A DNA stretch of 64,000 nucleotides, from assembly GCA_965228265.1 (NCBI GenBank), contig OZ245804.1, forward strand, positions 1,054,001 to 1,118,000. Direction: 5' to 3'. The translations under genes were made by a program, and so were the position numbers. This stretch comes from GCA-2732755 sp965228265. Lineage in GTDB: Bacteria; Planctomycetota; Phycisphaerae; Phycisphaerales; UBA1924. Each line of letters starts with the position of its first letter. Positions within the stretch are counted from its first letter, which is position 1. The notes under the pieces are model-generated. The model saw only the letters and a program-made list of their open reading frames with translations. It searched no databases and was not told the origin of the DNA. Below, one piece after another: positions 16,833 through 26,277 of this stretch.

Positions 16833-18358
16833 GAGAGCCTGTGCACGCGGAGCCCCTGTTCCTCGTAGACCGAGCGCCGGTTCCAGATCGCGTCCTCGTG
16901 CATCGAGGAGCTGATGATGACATCCGTCGCGCCTGTCATGCCCGCTTCCAGGGGTGAGATGACTTTCCACCCCAGCAGTCGCTCGCCGTAACGGGCCGGG
17001 TCATCGTCGGTGATCGCGCGCACGTCGGCGTGCGCGAGGTGGTGCGCCAGTTCGATCGTGTGCCGACCCGCGCCGTGGATCACTATCGCCCGTCCGCCGA
17101 GACGGGTGAGCAGATGCCTGAGCCTCTCGCCCGCGCCCTCGGGCACGGAGCCCGACGAGCCGCCGGCCTCTGACGTAAACGCGCAGGGTCTCGTCGCGGG
17201 CCAGGCTCTGGGTTCACTGTCGATCGCTTCGGTGAGAAGCCCGGTCCACCGCTCCGCGTGCGCCCCGATCGTGTAGAGCGCGCAGGCGCGATCGGCTGCG
17301 CCGCGGGCGAGCGCCCGGGCATCGAGTTCCGCGAATCGGCGCACGCACGCGAGCAGCCCGTCGGCAGCGGCTTCTTCGTCCGCATCGGGCGAGACGTCCG
17401 CGATCAGCCCCGAGTGTTCGTGCTCGATCGCCTCTGCCGATCCCGAGTCACAGCGCGTCACGATCGGCACACACCCGCGCGCCATCGCCTCGAGCATCGC
17501 GATCGAGAGCCCCTCGTACCGGGAGGGCAGCACCATCGCGTCGTGCGTTTCGAGCAGTGCTGCGAGCTCCTGCTGACCCTGAGCGCTCAGGACCCGCACA
17601 TCTGGAAGCCCGGCGCACGCCGTGCGGAGTTCGTCGCCCGCGGGCCCTTCGCCGGCGATCGTGAGCGCACAGTCGATCCCGCTTTCAGTCAGCTTCCTGG
17701 CGAGCTTTGGGAGCGCCATGATGCGTTTTTGGCGGTGTTCGTAGCGCCCCGCGTAGAGCAGGCGGATGGGTCGGCTGCCTGCAGGGTCGCGCGTGGGCAA
17801 TGCGTCCGGCATCGGCACGCCGTAGGGAATCCGCGCGATGTCGTCGATCCGTGCGGGCAGAGCGCGGCGAAGCTTCGATTCGAGCGTGCGGCTGACGGCG
17901 ACGAACCGCGACAGCATCGGCGCGTAGTGCGTGAGCAGGCGCTGGTCGTAGGCGTTGTCGGAGTGTGCGGTCCCGATGATGCGGATGCGTTCGCCCAGTG
18001 ACTGCGACAGGGCGGCTGCGATCCCGAAGCAGTCGCCGTGCTGATTGGGCAGAACCGTCACGTCGCCCGACTCGGCGAGCCTGAGCGTTTCGCGCGCGAT
18101 CGTGGGCAGGTAGGCCGAGAGATCCCCCCCGCATGCTTCGATGGGCGGCACATGACCGAGGTCCACGACCCGCACGCGTTCGTCGATCTTCAGTTCGAGC
18201 GGGGCCGAGTCGGGAGCTTTGGCAAAGAGCACAAGCGTGACCTGCCCGCCCCGTTCCGCCAGGGCCGAGCTGAGCCGAACCGCCCAGAGCGCGACCCCCG
18301 AGACGCAGAGCCCGCCCGGGAGCAGGACGAGTGTGGGTGGGGGTGGGGTGTGCGCCAT
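16775..18358 (-). CDS. GT4 glycosyltransferase with C-terminal Rossmann-like module
   Basis: A 527-residue protein. GT-B fold of the GT4 family: N-terminal LLPGGLCVSGVALWAVRLSS with a Gly-rich loop, AHSDNAYDQRLL, VAVSRTLESKLR, then the donor half IRLLYAGRYEHRQKRI (about 195-212) and the E-x7-E motif RYEGLSIAMLEAMARG. Residues about 405-515 form a separate domain starting GRAIVIHGAGRHTIELAHHL, followed by AITDDDPARYGERLLGWKVI and DVIISSSMHEDAIWN. This looks like a dinucleotide- or sugar-nucleotide-binding half-Rossmann fold. A related domain ends the divergent 928-residue glycosyltransferase. Start at 18358, the conserved hydrophobic start; the longer frame (to 19300) is antisense to that neighbour. 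Confidence 0.8.
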   Translation of the reverse strand: MAHTPPPPTLVLLPGGLCVSGVALWAVRLSSALAERGGQVTLVLFAKAPDSAPLELKIDERVRVVDLGHVPPIEACGGDLSAYLPTIARETLRLAESGDVTVLPNQHGDCFGIAAALSQSLGERIRIIGTAHSDNAYDQRLLTHYAPMLSRFVAVSRTLESKLRRALPARIDDIARIPYGVPMPDALPTRDPAGSRPIRLLYAGRYEHRQKRIMALPKLARKLTESGIDCALTIAGEGPAGDELRTACAGLPDVRVLSAQGQQELAALLETHDAMVLPSRYEGLSIAMLEAMARGCVPIVTRCDSGSAEAIEHEHSGLIADVSPDADEEAAADGLLACVRRFAELDARALARGAADRACALYTIGAHAERWTGLLTEAIDSEPRAWPATRPCAFTSEAGGSSGSVPEGAGERLRHLLTRLGGRAIVIHGAGRHTIELAHHLAHADVRAITDDDPARYGERLLGWKVISPLEAGMTGATDVIISSSMHEDAIWNRRSVYEEQGLRVHRLSQAASVESKPSRIAVSINP

Positions 18359-18418
18359 ACTCCAGAGATCGGCTGGTTCTGGCCCGGAAAGCCGAAAATC
18401 GCCGATGGATGGGGCCGG

Positions 18419-21205
18419 ATGACGACCCGACGTGACACCTCGCCGCCGGATGTGCTGTTCGTGCAGCCCAGCGGCGTCGTGGACCATCTGCCCGGCGTCG
18501 CGGACGAGCTGAGGGCCCGGGGCCTGCGGGTCGAGCGGCAGGACGAGCAGCACCGCCCGCCCCGCGTCCGCATGGGCACCCGTGTCGTCGTCGTGACCGA
18601 CGTCCTCGACCCCCGGTGCGTCCGCGCCCTGCGCATGGCCCGCAAGGTCGATGCGCGGACCGTCCTCCTGATGGACGGCCTCGTCGAGTGGCGCAACACC
18701 TACACCAACCCTCGCGTCGGCGATGATTTCCTGCGCCCCGCGCCGGTCGATGTTGTCTGCTGCTCGGGGCTCATCGACGCCCGCACGCTGACCACGCTCG
18801 GCAACAAGGCAAGGCCCACGGGCCTGCCCCGCATCGACGCCCGGTTCGATGAGCCCACCAGCCGAAACGAGCAGGCACCCATCCTCGTCGCGACCGCGAA
18901 CACGCCCGCCTTCACCGAAGACGAACGCGAGAGACTGCTCTGGGCGCTCTCGGAACTCAGGCAGGCGGCGCACTGGACGCGCACGCGGCTGATCTGGCGT
19001 CTGACCGACGGCCTCGCCGACGAGCTCGGCGTCGAGAACCACCCGGGATCGCTCGATGATGCCCTCGAATATGCGTCGGCGGTCATCACGACGCCCTCGA
19101 CGCTCACGGTCGAGGCGATGCGCGCCGGCCGACCCTGCGCACTCCTGCACGCCAACGAAACACCCCTCTGGTCGCCCGCGGCCTGGGTCTGGCAGCCCGT
19201 CGAACGCTCGGGCCAGAACGAAACGAACGGCGAGGCCCCGCTCGCTCAGGGCCTGGCGCGATGGGTCGATTCGCCCGAGCGGCTCCTGCGCCAGCTCCAA
19301 AGGCCAACCCGCGAGCAGCTTCGGCGGCAGGACGAGTGTCTGCGATTGCTGGACGCCTCCTCGGGCGAGGCGAGCGCTGCAGAGCTTGTCGCCGAGACGA
19401 TCGCCGAGCAGACAAAGCAGAATGCCCCAGCCCCGAAGCGCGTGCCCCTGCGTCCGATCGCGCGGATCCCCTCAGCCAGGCCCGGGCAGGCGGGGCGCAA
19501 GCGCATCGTGAGCATCGTGCCCTTCGATCACTCGCCGATCGGGGGCGTCACGACCTGGTCGATCCGCCTGGCCGACACGCTCGAGCGACGACCCGATCTG
19601 GGCTACGACCTGCAGACGCTGCTTGTGGCGCAGAACCCGCCAATGGCGCATAGCGCCAAGCCCCTGCTCTCGGAGCGCGTCTCGCTCTGCGTGCTCGATC
19701 CGACGGACGATCACTTTGTGACGCTCGCGAATCTGCGCCGCTCGGTGGAGGTGCTCTCGCCCGATCTGGTGCTGCCGAATTATGGAGATCTGTCCTATGC
19801 CGTGGCGACCCAGCTCCGGCACACGGGCGTCCCGAGCGTGGCGATCGGGCACACCGACTGCGCGTACTACCGCGAGCTGATGACCAGCTACCCGGACTGG
19901 GACGGCGCCGTCTCGGTCAGCAGCCAGGTGCGCTCGTGGCTCGAACCGATGGCGGGCACGCGCCCGAGCGACACGATCGTTTACGGCGTGCCCGCGCTCG
20001 AATCCCCCAGACGCGTCAGCGCCCAGGGCCCGCTGCGGATCGCCTACGTCGGGCGTCTGGCGCAGGTGCAGAAGCGGGTGTCCGACCTCGTCCCGCTCGT
20101 GCACACGCTGGCGGCCAAGGGTGTCGAATGCGAGCTGCACATCGTCGGCGACGGGCCCGACCGCGAGGCGCTCAAGCGCGAGCTGGCGACCACGGGCTGC
20201 GTGCGCGTGATCTACCACGGCCCACGCACGCCGGGCTATCTCCGCGCGTTCTGGCCCGAGATGGATATCTCCGTCCTCGTGAGCGAATACGAGGGCACGA
20301 GCATCACGATGCTCGAGGCGATGGCCTGCGGCGTGGTGCCCGCGGTCACACGCGTCGAGAGCGGCGTGGGCGAATGGATCGAGGAAGACGTCACGGGCGT
20401 GACCGCACCCGTCGGCCAGCCCGAGGCGCTGGCACGCCGGATCGCGGCCCTCGACGCGGACCGCGAAGCACTCCAGCGCATCGGGGCCGAGGCGCACCGA
20501 CGCGTGGCTGCGAGCCTTGGGCTGGATCAGATGGCCGAGCGGTACGCGGCCCTGTTCGATCGCGTCTTTATCGAACGCAAAGAACCCAAGAAGAGCACCG
20601 CGGGCGTGACGCTCACCGATCGTTCCCGGTGGCGCAAGCTGCTCACGGAGGATGGCTCGGGCGAGATCGCCTGGACCCGCGCCAGATTGGTCGAGGCGGG
20701 GTACAACGCGGTCGCGTTGCGTGCGCCCAACGCACGAAGTGAGGTTGTCATTCTCCCAGCCGGCGACGTCGGCCCGGAGGAAGAACGCATCCGGTCGTGG
20801 AAAGAGCGTGGGATCGAAGCGGTCTGGAGTTCTCTGCTGCCTGATCGGTCGACACTCTCTCGGCACATTGCCTTGATGGTTGAGCGTGGTTGCCGTCGCA
20901 TCGCGGTCTTTGGACTCGGTTTGCACACGCAATGCCGAGCCGATGCATTCGAGAGGGCCGATCTTCCGGTCGTCGGATTCATCGACGAGCATCCGCCGGC
21001 GTCCGGGGAGGCCTTCGGATTGCCCGCTGTCACGCCTACGCGCGCGATGATGGAACTGAAACCGGACGGGGTTCTGCTCTCAAGCGATGCGTGGGAGGCG
21101 GCGTTGTGGGAGCAAACGGACATCCTGCGCCAGGCGGGTGTGTATGTGCACCCGATCTATGGTTCGTACGAGAATCCGTATTCGCTCAAGCCAGCCGGCG
21201 TTTGA
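18419..21205 (+). CDS. three-part glycosyltransferase (GT-B, GT4, Rossmann-like)
   Basis: A 928-residue protein. Part 1 (about 1-330) looks like a GT-B domain of the epimerase/capsule type (DVLFVQPSGVVDHLPGVADE, HPGSLDDALEYASAVITTPS, EAMRAGRPCALL). Part 2 (about 360-730) is a clear GT4: GGVTTWSIRLADTLE, IGHTDCAYYRE, LRIAYVGRLAQVQKRVSDLV, EYEGTSITMLEAMACG. Part 3 (about 820-925) is a Rossmann-like module (RRIAVFGLGLHTQCRADAFE, VVGFIDEHPPASGEAFGLPA, GVLLSSDAWEAALWEQ). Part 3 matches the C-terminus of the divergent GT4 in order and spacing. The fusion suggests one protein adding two sugars. Start ATG at 18419, 60 bases from the divergent start. The 3' end overlaps the next gene by 20 bases. Confidence 0.78.
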   Translation: MTTRRDTSPPDVLFVQPSGVVDHLPGVADELRARGLRVERQDEQHRPPRVRMGTRVVVVTDVLDPRCVRALRMARKVDARTVLLMDGLVEWRNTYTNPRVGDDFLRPAPVDVVCCSGLIDARTLTTLGNKARPTGLPRIDARFDEPTSRNEQAPILVATANTPAFTEDERERLLWALSELRQAAHWTRTRLIWRLTDGLADELGVENHPGSLDDALEYASAVITTPSTLTVEAMRAGRPCALLHANETPLWSPAAWVWQPVERSGQNETNGEAPLAQGLARWVDSPERLLRQLQRPTREQLRRQDECLRLLDASSGEASAAELVAETIAEQTKQNAPAPKRVPLRPIARIPSARPGQAGRKRIVSIVPFDHSPIGGVTTWSIRLADTLERRPDLGYDLQTLLVAQNPPMAHSAKPLLSERVSLCVLDPTDDHFVTLANLRRSVEVLSPDLVLPNYGDLSYAVATQLRHTGVPSVAIGHTDCAYYRELMTSYPDWDGAVSVSSQVRSWLEPMAGTRPSDTIVYGVPALESPRRVSAQGPLRIAYVGRLAQVQKRVSDLVPLVHTLAAKGVECELHIVGDGPDREALKRELATTGCVRVIYHGPRTPGYLRAFWPEMDISVLVSEYEGTSITMLEAMACGVVPAVTRVESGVGEWIEEDVTGVTAPVGQPEALARRIAALDADREALQRIGAEAHRRVAASLGLDQMAERYAALFDRVFIERKEPKKSTAGVTLTDRSRWRKLLTEDGSGEIAWTRARLVEAGYNAVALRAPNARSEVVILPAGDVGPEEERIRSWKERGIEAVWSSLLPDRSTLSRHIALMVERGCRRIAVFGLGLHTQCRADAFERADLPVVGFIDEHPPASGEAFGLPAVTPTRAMMELKPDGVLLSSDAWEAALWEQTDILRQAGVYVHPIYGSYENPYSLKPAGV

Positions 21206-23642
21206 TCGCTTCAATCAGCCGCGACGCCAGCGCGTCGTGCGTGTGAAAGCTGCGTGCGCGTGACGCGATGCCAGCGGATTTGCTTGTGCGCCACCCCGGA
21301 TAGGAATGGGCGTGCTCGATCAAGGTTTCGAGTTCGTCGGCGCTCGCGAAACTCGAATCGTCGGGGCCGCCCAAGAGCCATGATGCATCTGCTTCCGGCA
21401 TGATGGGCGCTGACTGAGTGATCCGCGGGTCCGTGGCCGGATCGCGGATCGCGAGTCGGTCATCGATCTGATGGCCAAGGCGTTGGCGGTACTTCGTGCA
21501 GTGCACGGCATCGAGCGAGCTGAGCCAGTCGAACCAGACGACGGTACCCATGCCATCGTCCGGGACGGTCCTTTCCAGAGCTTTCGCACCCTGATCACGC
21601 AGTATCCGTATGAAGGCGTACTGGGTCGCCAATCGATCCGATTCGACGGTGCGCCGGAAGATCGGCACGCCGCCGGCCAGGGCGCACTCGATCAGGCGCT
21701 GGTGCATGGGGCTGAAGGCGCTGGTGTGGATGGTCAGGCCCGCGGCGTGGTAGGCGGCCGCCAGCGCATCGCCATGCTCGAGCGCTGGTGAGGTGAACCG
21801 GCCAAGCTCCGGGTGCTGGGCCCAGCCCTTGCCGAAGAGGCGGAACGTCCAGCCGCGACGCTCGCAGATCTCGCGGCACCAGTGCGCGACCTCGTGGCGC
21901 ATCCTGCGGTCGATGTAGCGCATCGCGAAATTCTGGATCAGCATCTCGCGGGATTCGTGGTCGAGATCGCGCTGCGACTCAAAGAGTGAGCGCACGGCTG
22001 CGTAGATCCCGGGCTGGGCGCACGGGTCGCGGGCGATCTCGTCGAGCGCGGGGACGATTGATGCCATCTGCTGGCGGACGGCTGACGAGCCGGCGAGCTC
22101 TTGGAGCAGCCGGTCCCGGAGGGCTTCTGGCGTCTCTGAGTGGTGGGTCATCATCGCCACGTCGCAGGCGAAAGAGCGGGCAAGGTCGGGGTCGATGCGC
22201 GAGGTGTCGAACTTGGTCGTGCTGGCAACGAGCGGCGCGGGCAGAACCGCCTCGCGCGGGTAGCCAAAGTCGTTGATCATCTCGCGGGAGACGTAGCCCA
22301 TCGCCAGATCCAGCGGCCCGATCGAGGCGCCGGCGGCTGTGGTGAGCAGGTGGGGCATCGAGTCCTGCACCCAGACGACAAAGGGCACGCCCGCGGGCAG
22401 CACGCGCGACTCGGGCGGGGCATCGGTCTGGCCCGTGATGACCTTCTCGAGGTCTCGCCGGGTGTAGTTGGGGGCGAGGATCAGGTCGGGGTCGAACTCG
22501 TCGAGGACCTTGCTGTAGCCGAGCGGGCTGAGTCGGCGGTGGTCCGAGGGCTCGGTCAGCAGCCAAACTTCGCAGCCGAGCTTGCGCAGGCTCTCGGCAA
22601 GATCGCTGCCCATCTCGCCGAGCACGGTTGTGAATCGGCACGTCGCGATGACGATGCGCAGGGGGTCGGCCCGGCCTGCGATGGCATCGGGGATCCGTTG
22701 GCGCCAGTACGCCTCGTCGCGCGATGCGTCACGCGCGTGGACGCGGGCGAGGTGGTCGGCGTGCGCGGTGTTCTGCTTCTCGAGTTCATGGCGCACAATC
22801 TCGGAGACCGCTGGCGTGCAGGGCGTTCGGAGCGAGCGCAGGGGCATGTAGGGCCCGGCGATGGGCGTGCCCGCGTCGCGCGACAGGGCCTGGGCAAGCA
22901 TTTCGCCCGCCTCTTGGCCGATGAAGCATTCGACGCGTTTTTGGCGCAGGATGCTGGAGATGTCGGCCAGCGCGCAGCCGTCGAAGAACTCGATCGGATC
23001 CTGCTGCACGACGCGGATGCCGGGCTGATAGCCCGAAGCCAGCTGTGGGGTGCGCTGGTCGAGCTCGATGAGGAGCCAGGGCGGGTCGAGGCCCTCGATC
23101 AGAAAGGGTGCCGGGGACTGGGCCGCCTTGGCGATGTGCTCGCTGCCGATGTGCCGGGCGGCTCCGATCTGGTCGCCAAAGTGCGTGAGGGCCTTGCCCG
23201 TGCGGCGGACGATGTTGCCATCGCTGGCTCGGAAGGCCTCGGTGTCCGCGAGCGATTCGCACCAACGCGCGAAATCGGCGCTCAGATCGAGTCCACGCTC
23301 AACGAGGGCGTGCAGGGCTCTATCGGCATTGGCGCGGCGTTCGGTCGCGGGCACGCGGTCGTCCGGGAGGTCGGCGATCGTGGCCCGGAGTTGCGTGACG
23401 CGGGGGAGGCGATCGGCCTGGGGGCGTTTGGCGAGCAGGGCGTCCAGTTCCTCGGCGGCGAGGGTGCCAAGGCCGAGATCCGCGAGGTTCCTGGCCAGCA
23501 GGAACCAGAGCTCGGGATCGAACGCGGTCTGGGGCAGGGCTTGCCGGGCGACGGGCACGAAGGCCCATGGCTTGTGCTGGGAGCCGAGGGCCAGAATCTC
23601 GGGGAGTGTGATGGTCGCGTGGGGCGCGGCTTGGGCGCTCAT
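21186..23642 (-). CDS. large CgeB-like glycosyltransferase
   Basis: An 818-residue protein. Residues 1-130 are helical and TPR-like (PWAFVPVARQALPQTAFDPE, LAAEELDALLAKRPQADRLP). From about 325 there is a GT-B pattern: RIVIATCRFTTVLGEMGSDL, LLTEPSDHRRLSPLGYSKVL, DPDLILAPNYTR, VVWVQDSMPHLL. The late block (WTFRLFGKGWAQHPELGRFT, LTIHTSAFSPMHQRLIECAL, AGGVPIF) has the FGxGW...QRLxE pattern of CgeB/DUF3880 proteins. Cytoplasmic. Start set at the ATG at 23642; no clear ribosome site, and the longer frame is antisense to the next gene. It overlaps the convergent 928-residue gene by 20 bases, part of a tightly packed glycan locus. Confidence 0.68.
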   Translation of the reverse strand: MSAQAAPHATITLPEILALGSQHKPWAFVPVARQALPQTAFDPELWFLLARNLADLGLGTLAAEELDALLAKRPQADRLPRVTQLRATIADLPDDRVPATERRANADRALHALVERGLDLSADFARWCESLADTEAFRASDGNIVRRTGKALTHFGDQIGAARHIGSEHIAKAAQSPAPFLIEGLDPPWLLIELDQRTPQLASGYQPGIRVVQQDPIEFFDGCALADISSILRQKRVECFIGQEAGEMLAQALSRDAGTPIAGPYMPLRSLRTPCTPAVSEIVRHELEKQNTAHADHLARVHARDASRDEAYWRQRIPDAIAGRADPLRIVIATCRFTTVLGEMGSDLAESLRKLGCEVWLLTEPSDHRRLSPLGYSKVLDEFDPDLILAPNYTRRDLEKVITGQTDAPPESRVLPAGVPFVVWVQDSMPHLLTTAAGASIGPLDLAMGYVSREMINDFGYPREAVLPAPLVASTTKFDTSRIDPDLARSFACDVAMMTHHSETPEALRDRLLQELAGSSAVRQQMASIVPALDEIARDPCAQPGIYAAVRSLFESQRDLDHESREMLIQNFAMRYIDRRMRHEVAHWCREICERRGWTFRLFGKGWAQHPELGRFTSPALEHGDALAAAYHAAGLTIHTSAFSPMHQRLIECALAGGVPIFRRTVESDRLATQYAFIRILRDQGAKALERTVPDDGMGTVVWFDWLSSLDAVHCTKYRQRLGHQIDDRLAIRDPATDPRITQSAPIMPEADASWLLGGPDDSSFASADELETLIEHAHSYPGWRTSKSAGIASRARSFHTHDALASRLIEAIKRRLA

Positions 23643-23719
23643 ACAGGGGAGATCGGCCAAACCCGCGCGTTTGGGCCAAATCCTGCGGTCTGAGCGGGTT
23701 CTGGGCCGATACCCGCCCG

Positions 23720-25348
23720 ATGACCCCGCGCTCCGGCCCGGCCGACCCGGGCCAGAAAATCCTGTCGCTCGAGGCACTGGTGACGCTGCGTCGTCGGCTG
23801 CGCATCGAGGGGCGTTCGCTGGTGGTGTGTCACGGCTGCTTCGATATTGTCCACCCCGGGCATATCCGTCACCTGCGCCAGGCGCGGACGATGGGGGATG
23901 TGCTCCTGGTTTCGCTGACGGGCGATGCGCACATCAATAAGGGTGCGGGGCGGCCGTTGATCCCGCAGGAGCACCGCGCGGAGAACCTGGCGGCTCTGGA
24001 CATCGTGGACCTGGTCTACGTCGATCCGAATCCGACGGCTCTATCGATGCTCGAGGCGGTCGAGCCGGACGTATATATCAAGGGGCGCGAGTACGAGAAC
24101 AACGCGGACCCGAGATTCCGGGCCGAGCGCGAGACGGTGGAGAAGGCCGGCGGTCGGGTGGTTTTCAGCTCGGGCGATGTGGTGTTCAGCTCGTCGGCGC
24201 TGATCGACGCGATCGGGCAGTCGATGGATCCGTTCCATTCGCGGCTGATGATGCTGCTGGAGGACCCGAAGCTCTCGGCGGGCGAGCTCGACGGGGTGAT
24301 CTCGGGCTTTAGGGGCAAGCGAGTGATTGTGGTGGGGGAGACGATCCGCGACACGTACGTCGTGTGCGATCGCCCGAGCGTCGCGGGCGAGAGCCCGATG
24401 CTGACGCTCCGGCCATTGGAGACGCGGTGCTACGACGGCGGGGCGGCGATCATCGCGCGGCACGCGGCTGCGATGGGGGCCAGGCCCGTGCTTGTCACGG
24501 CTCTGCCCGAGGATGATGACGCGTACGAGATGCGTCAGCGGCTCACGGCTGAGGGCGTGGAGGTCGTGGCGCTGCCCGCGGGCGGGGCGATCCCCGAGAA
24601 GCAGCGCTTTGTGGTGGGCACGCAGAAAGTGGTGAAGGTCGATCTGGTTCGGCCCTACGTGCTCGACGCGACGGAGCAGGACCGGCTCGTGTCGCTCGTG
24701 GAGCAGCTGGGCGGGGCGGATGTGGGGATCGTGGCCGACTTCGGGCTGGGGCTCTTGACGAGCCAGACGCTCCGGCGGGTGTGCCAGAAGCTGACAAAGC
24801 AGTGCTCGTTCACGGCGGGCGATGTGAGCGGTTCGCGCGCGAATCTGTTGGCGATGCGCGGGCTGGACCTGCTCACGCCGAGCGAGAGCGAGCTGCGTGA
24901 TGCGCTGCGCTCGTTCGACGAGGCGTTGCCGGCGGCGACGTTGCAGCTGCTCCGCGAGACGGGCACGGGCGAGGCGATCGTGACGATGGGCCCGGAGGGT
25001 CTGGTGAGCTTTACGCCTCTCGAGGAGCCTGTCACGGAAGGCGATGGGTTCGGTTCGCGATTAAAGGCCGAGCACGTGCCGGCGCTTGCGGGGGCGGCGG
25101 TGGACCAGCTCGGTTGCGGCGATGCGCTATTGACGACGGTGGCGCTGGCGCGAGCGGGCGGCGCGGGGGCGCAGGCCTCGGCGCTCTTGGGCGCGGTGGC
25201 GGCGAGTGTGCAGGCGGGGCGGATGGGCAACCTGCCCGTGTCGGCGACGGACCTGCGTCGTTCGATCGCCAGGCTTCACTCGGCGAACCTGACGTTCGCC
25301 AGCGCGGATGTGGTCGAGGCTGCGGGCGGCGTGAGGCGGGTGTCATGA
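23720..25348 (+). CDS. cytidylyltransferase-PfkB kinase fusion (HldE-like, reversed order)
   Basis: A 542-residue bifunctional protein resembling HldE (ADP-heptose synthesis), but with the nucleotidyltransferase first. Residues about 12-160: CHGCFDIVHPGHIRHLRQAR with the HxGH motif, VSLTGDAHINKG, ENLAALDIVDLVYV, DVYIKGREY. Residues about 195-530: a ribokinase-family domain (GKRVIVVGETIRDTYVVCDR, RCYDGGAAIIARHAAAMG, EKQRFVVGTQKVVKVD, and the catalytic loop DQLGCGDALLTTVALARAGG with its Asp base). In E. coli HldE the kinase comes first. Probable roles are kinase and ADP- or CDP-transfer on a heptose or similar sugar; the base specificity is not decided. Its TGA overlaps the sulfotransferase ATG (ATGA). 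Confidence 0.84.
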   Translation: MTPRSGPADPGQKILSLEALVTLRRRLRIEGRSLVVCHGCFDIVHPGHIRHLRQARTMGDVLLVSLTGDAHINKGAGRPLIPQEHRAENLAALDIVDLVYVDPNPTALSMLEAVEPDVYIKGREYENNADPRFRAERETVEKAGGRVVFSSGDVVFSSSALIDAIGQSMDPFHSRLMMLLEDPKLSAGELDGVISGFRGKRVIVVGETIRDTYVVCDRPSVAGESPMLTLRPLETRCYDGGAAIIARHAAAMGARPVLVTALPEDDDAYEMRQRLTAEGVEVVALPAGGAIPEKQRFVVGTQKVVKVDLVRPYVLDATEQDRLVSLVEQLGGADVGIVADFGLGLLTSQTLRRVCQKLTKQCSFTAGDVSGSRANLLAMRGLDLLTPSESELRDALRSFDEALPAATLQLLRETGTGEAIVTMGPEGLVSFTPLEEPVTEGDGFGSRLKAEHVPALAGAAVDQLGCGDALLTTVALARAGGAGAQASALLGAVAASVQAGRMGNLPVSATDLRRSIARLHSANLTFASADVVEAAGGVRRVS

Positions 25349-26277
25349 CGCGGGGCGCGCTCAAGTTTGTGGTGGTTGCGAGTCCCAAGAGCGGGACGAC
25401 GTGGGTGCAGCGGCTCATCAGTGCGCACCCGGCGATGCACTGCGGGGAGTCGCGGCTGTTCGGGCGGTATTACGACCCGAGCAACCCGACCGGGCCGCAC
25501 ACGACGATCGAGCAGACGACGCGGCATCTGCTGAGGCATCTGTCGCCTCCGGATGTGGGCGAGGACTTCGGCGAGAAGCTGGCGTTCGGGTTGGTGGACA
25601 CGATCGCGGGTTTGTGCGCGCAGGAGGGCGGTGTGCGGTTCTACGGCGAGAAGTTCACGCCTTATCCGGGGACAGCCGAGGGCGCGCTGGAGATGCTCGC
25701 GCGGTACAACGACGAGACGCCGATCGTGCATCTGGTGCGCGACGGGCGGGATGTGATCGTGAGCGGGGCGGCTCACCGTTTGAACATTGCGCGTCAGCGC
25801 TGGGCGGGCGGGATGCAGGGCGCCGGGAGCGAGGACCTGGAGGCGGCGCAGCAACTGGCCGACCGGGTGATCCCGGACAAGTGGTTCGAGCATTTCTTGT
25901 CGAACTGGATCGATCTGAACACGGCGATGCTCGAGTGCGGGCCGATGTTCCGCAGCGTGCTGCGCGTGAGTTATGAGGATCTGCTGGCCGAGCCCGAGAC
26001 GCAGACGCTTTCGATTTTGAGGCATATCGCCTCGGGGACGGATGTGGCGGTGACGCCCGGGCAGGCTGAGGCGTGCGCGCAGGCGGCTTCGTTTCAGTCG
26101 TTGTCCGGCGGGCGGTCGCGCGGTCAGGAGGATCGCGAGAGCTTTTTCCGCAAGGGTGTCGCGGGTGATTGGGAGAACTGGTTCACGGTCGACCAGTTGC
26201 ACGAGTTTGACGAACGCGCGGGCGAGCTGCTGGAGGCGCTCGGGTATGACCGCGGCGCACGGGAGCACGCGGCGTGA
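25345..26277 (+). CDS. PAPS-dependent sulfotransferase
   Basis: A 310-residue cytosolic-type sulfotransferase. The 5'-phosphosulfate loop is VVVASPKSGTTWVQRLISAH (about residues 8-27) and the 3'-phosphate site is IVHLVRDGRDVIVSGAAHRL (about 125-144). SVLRVSYEDLLAEPETQTLS is the usual later motif, and SGGRSRGQEDRESFFRKGVA with GDWENWF matches the RKGxxGDWKN PAPS-binding end. All key motifs are present, so it should be active. The acceptor is unknown; the setting between an HldE-like gene and a GT2 suggests a sugar. Start ATG overlaps the upstream stop (ATGA), and the end overlaps the next start (GTGA), so three enzymes are co-translated. Confidence 0.92.
   Translation: MTRGALKFVVVASPKSGTTWVQRLISAHPAMHCGESRLFGRYYDPSNPTGPHTTIEQTTRHLLRHLSPPDVGEDFGEKLAFGLVDTIAGLCAQEGGVRFYGEKFTPYPGTAEGALEMLARYNDETPIVHLVRDGRDVIVSGAAHRLNIARQRWAGGMQGAGSEDLEAAQQLADRVIPDKWFEHFLSNWIDLNTAMLECGPMFRSVLRVSYEDLLAEPETQTLSILRHIASGTDVAVTPGQAEACAQAASFQSLSGGRSRGQEDRESFFRKGVAGDWENWFTVDQLHEFDERAGELLEALGYDRGAREHAA

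Noticed and set aside
18359..19300. N-terminal extension of the GT4 protein (frame open to 19300)
   Set aside because: It is antisense to the divergent 928-residue gene and lacks coding character; the conserved start is at 18358.
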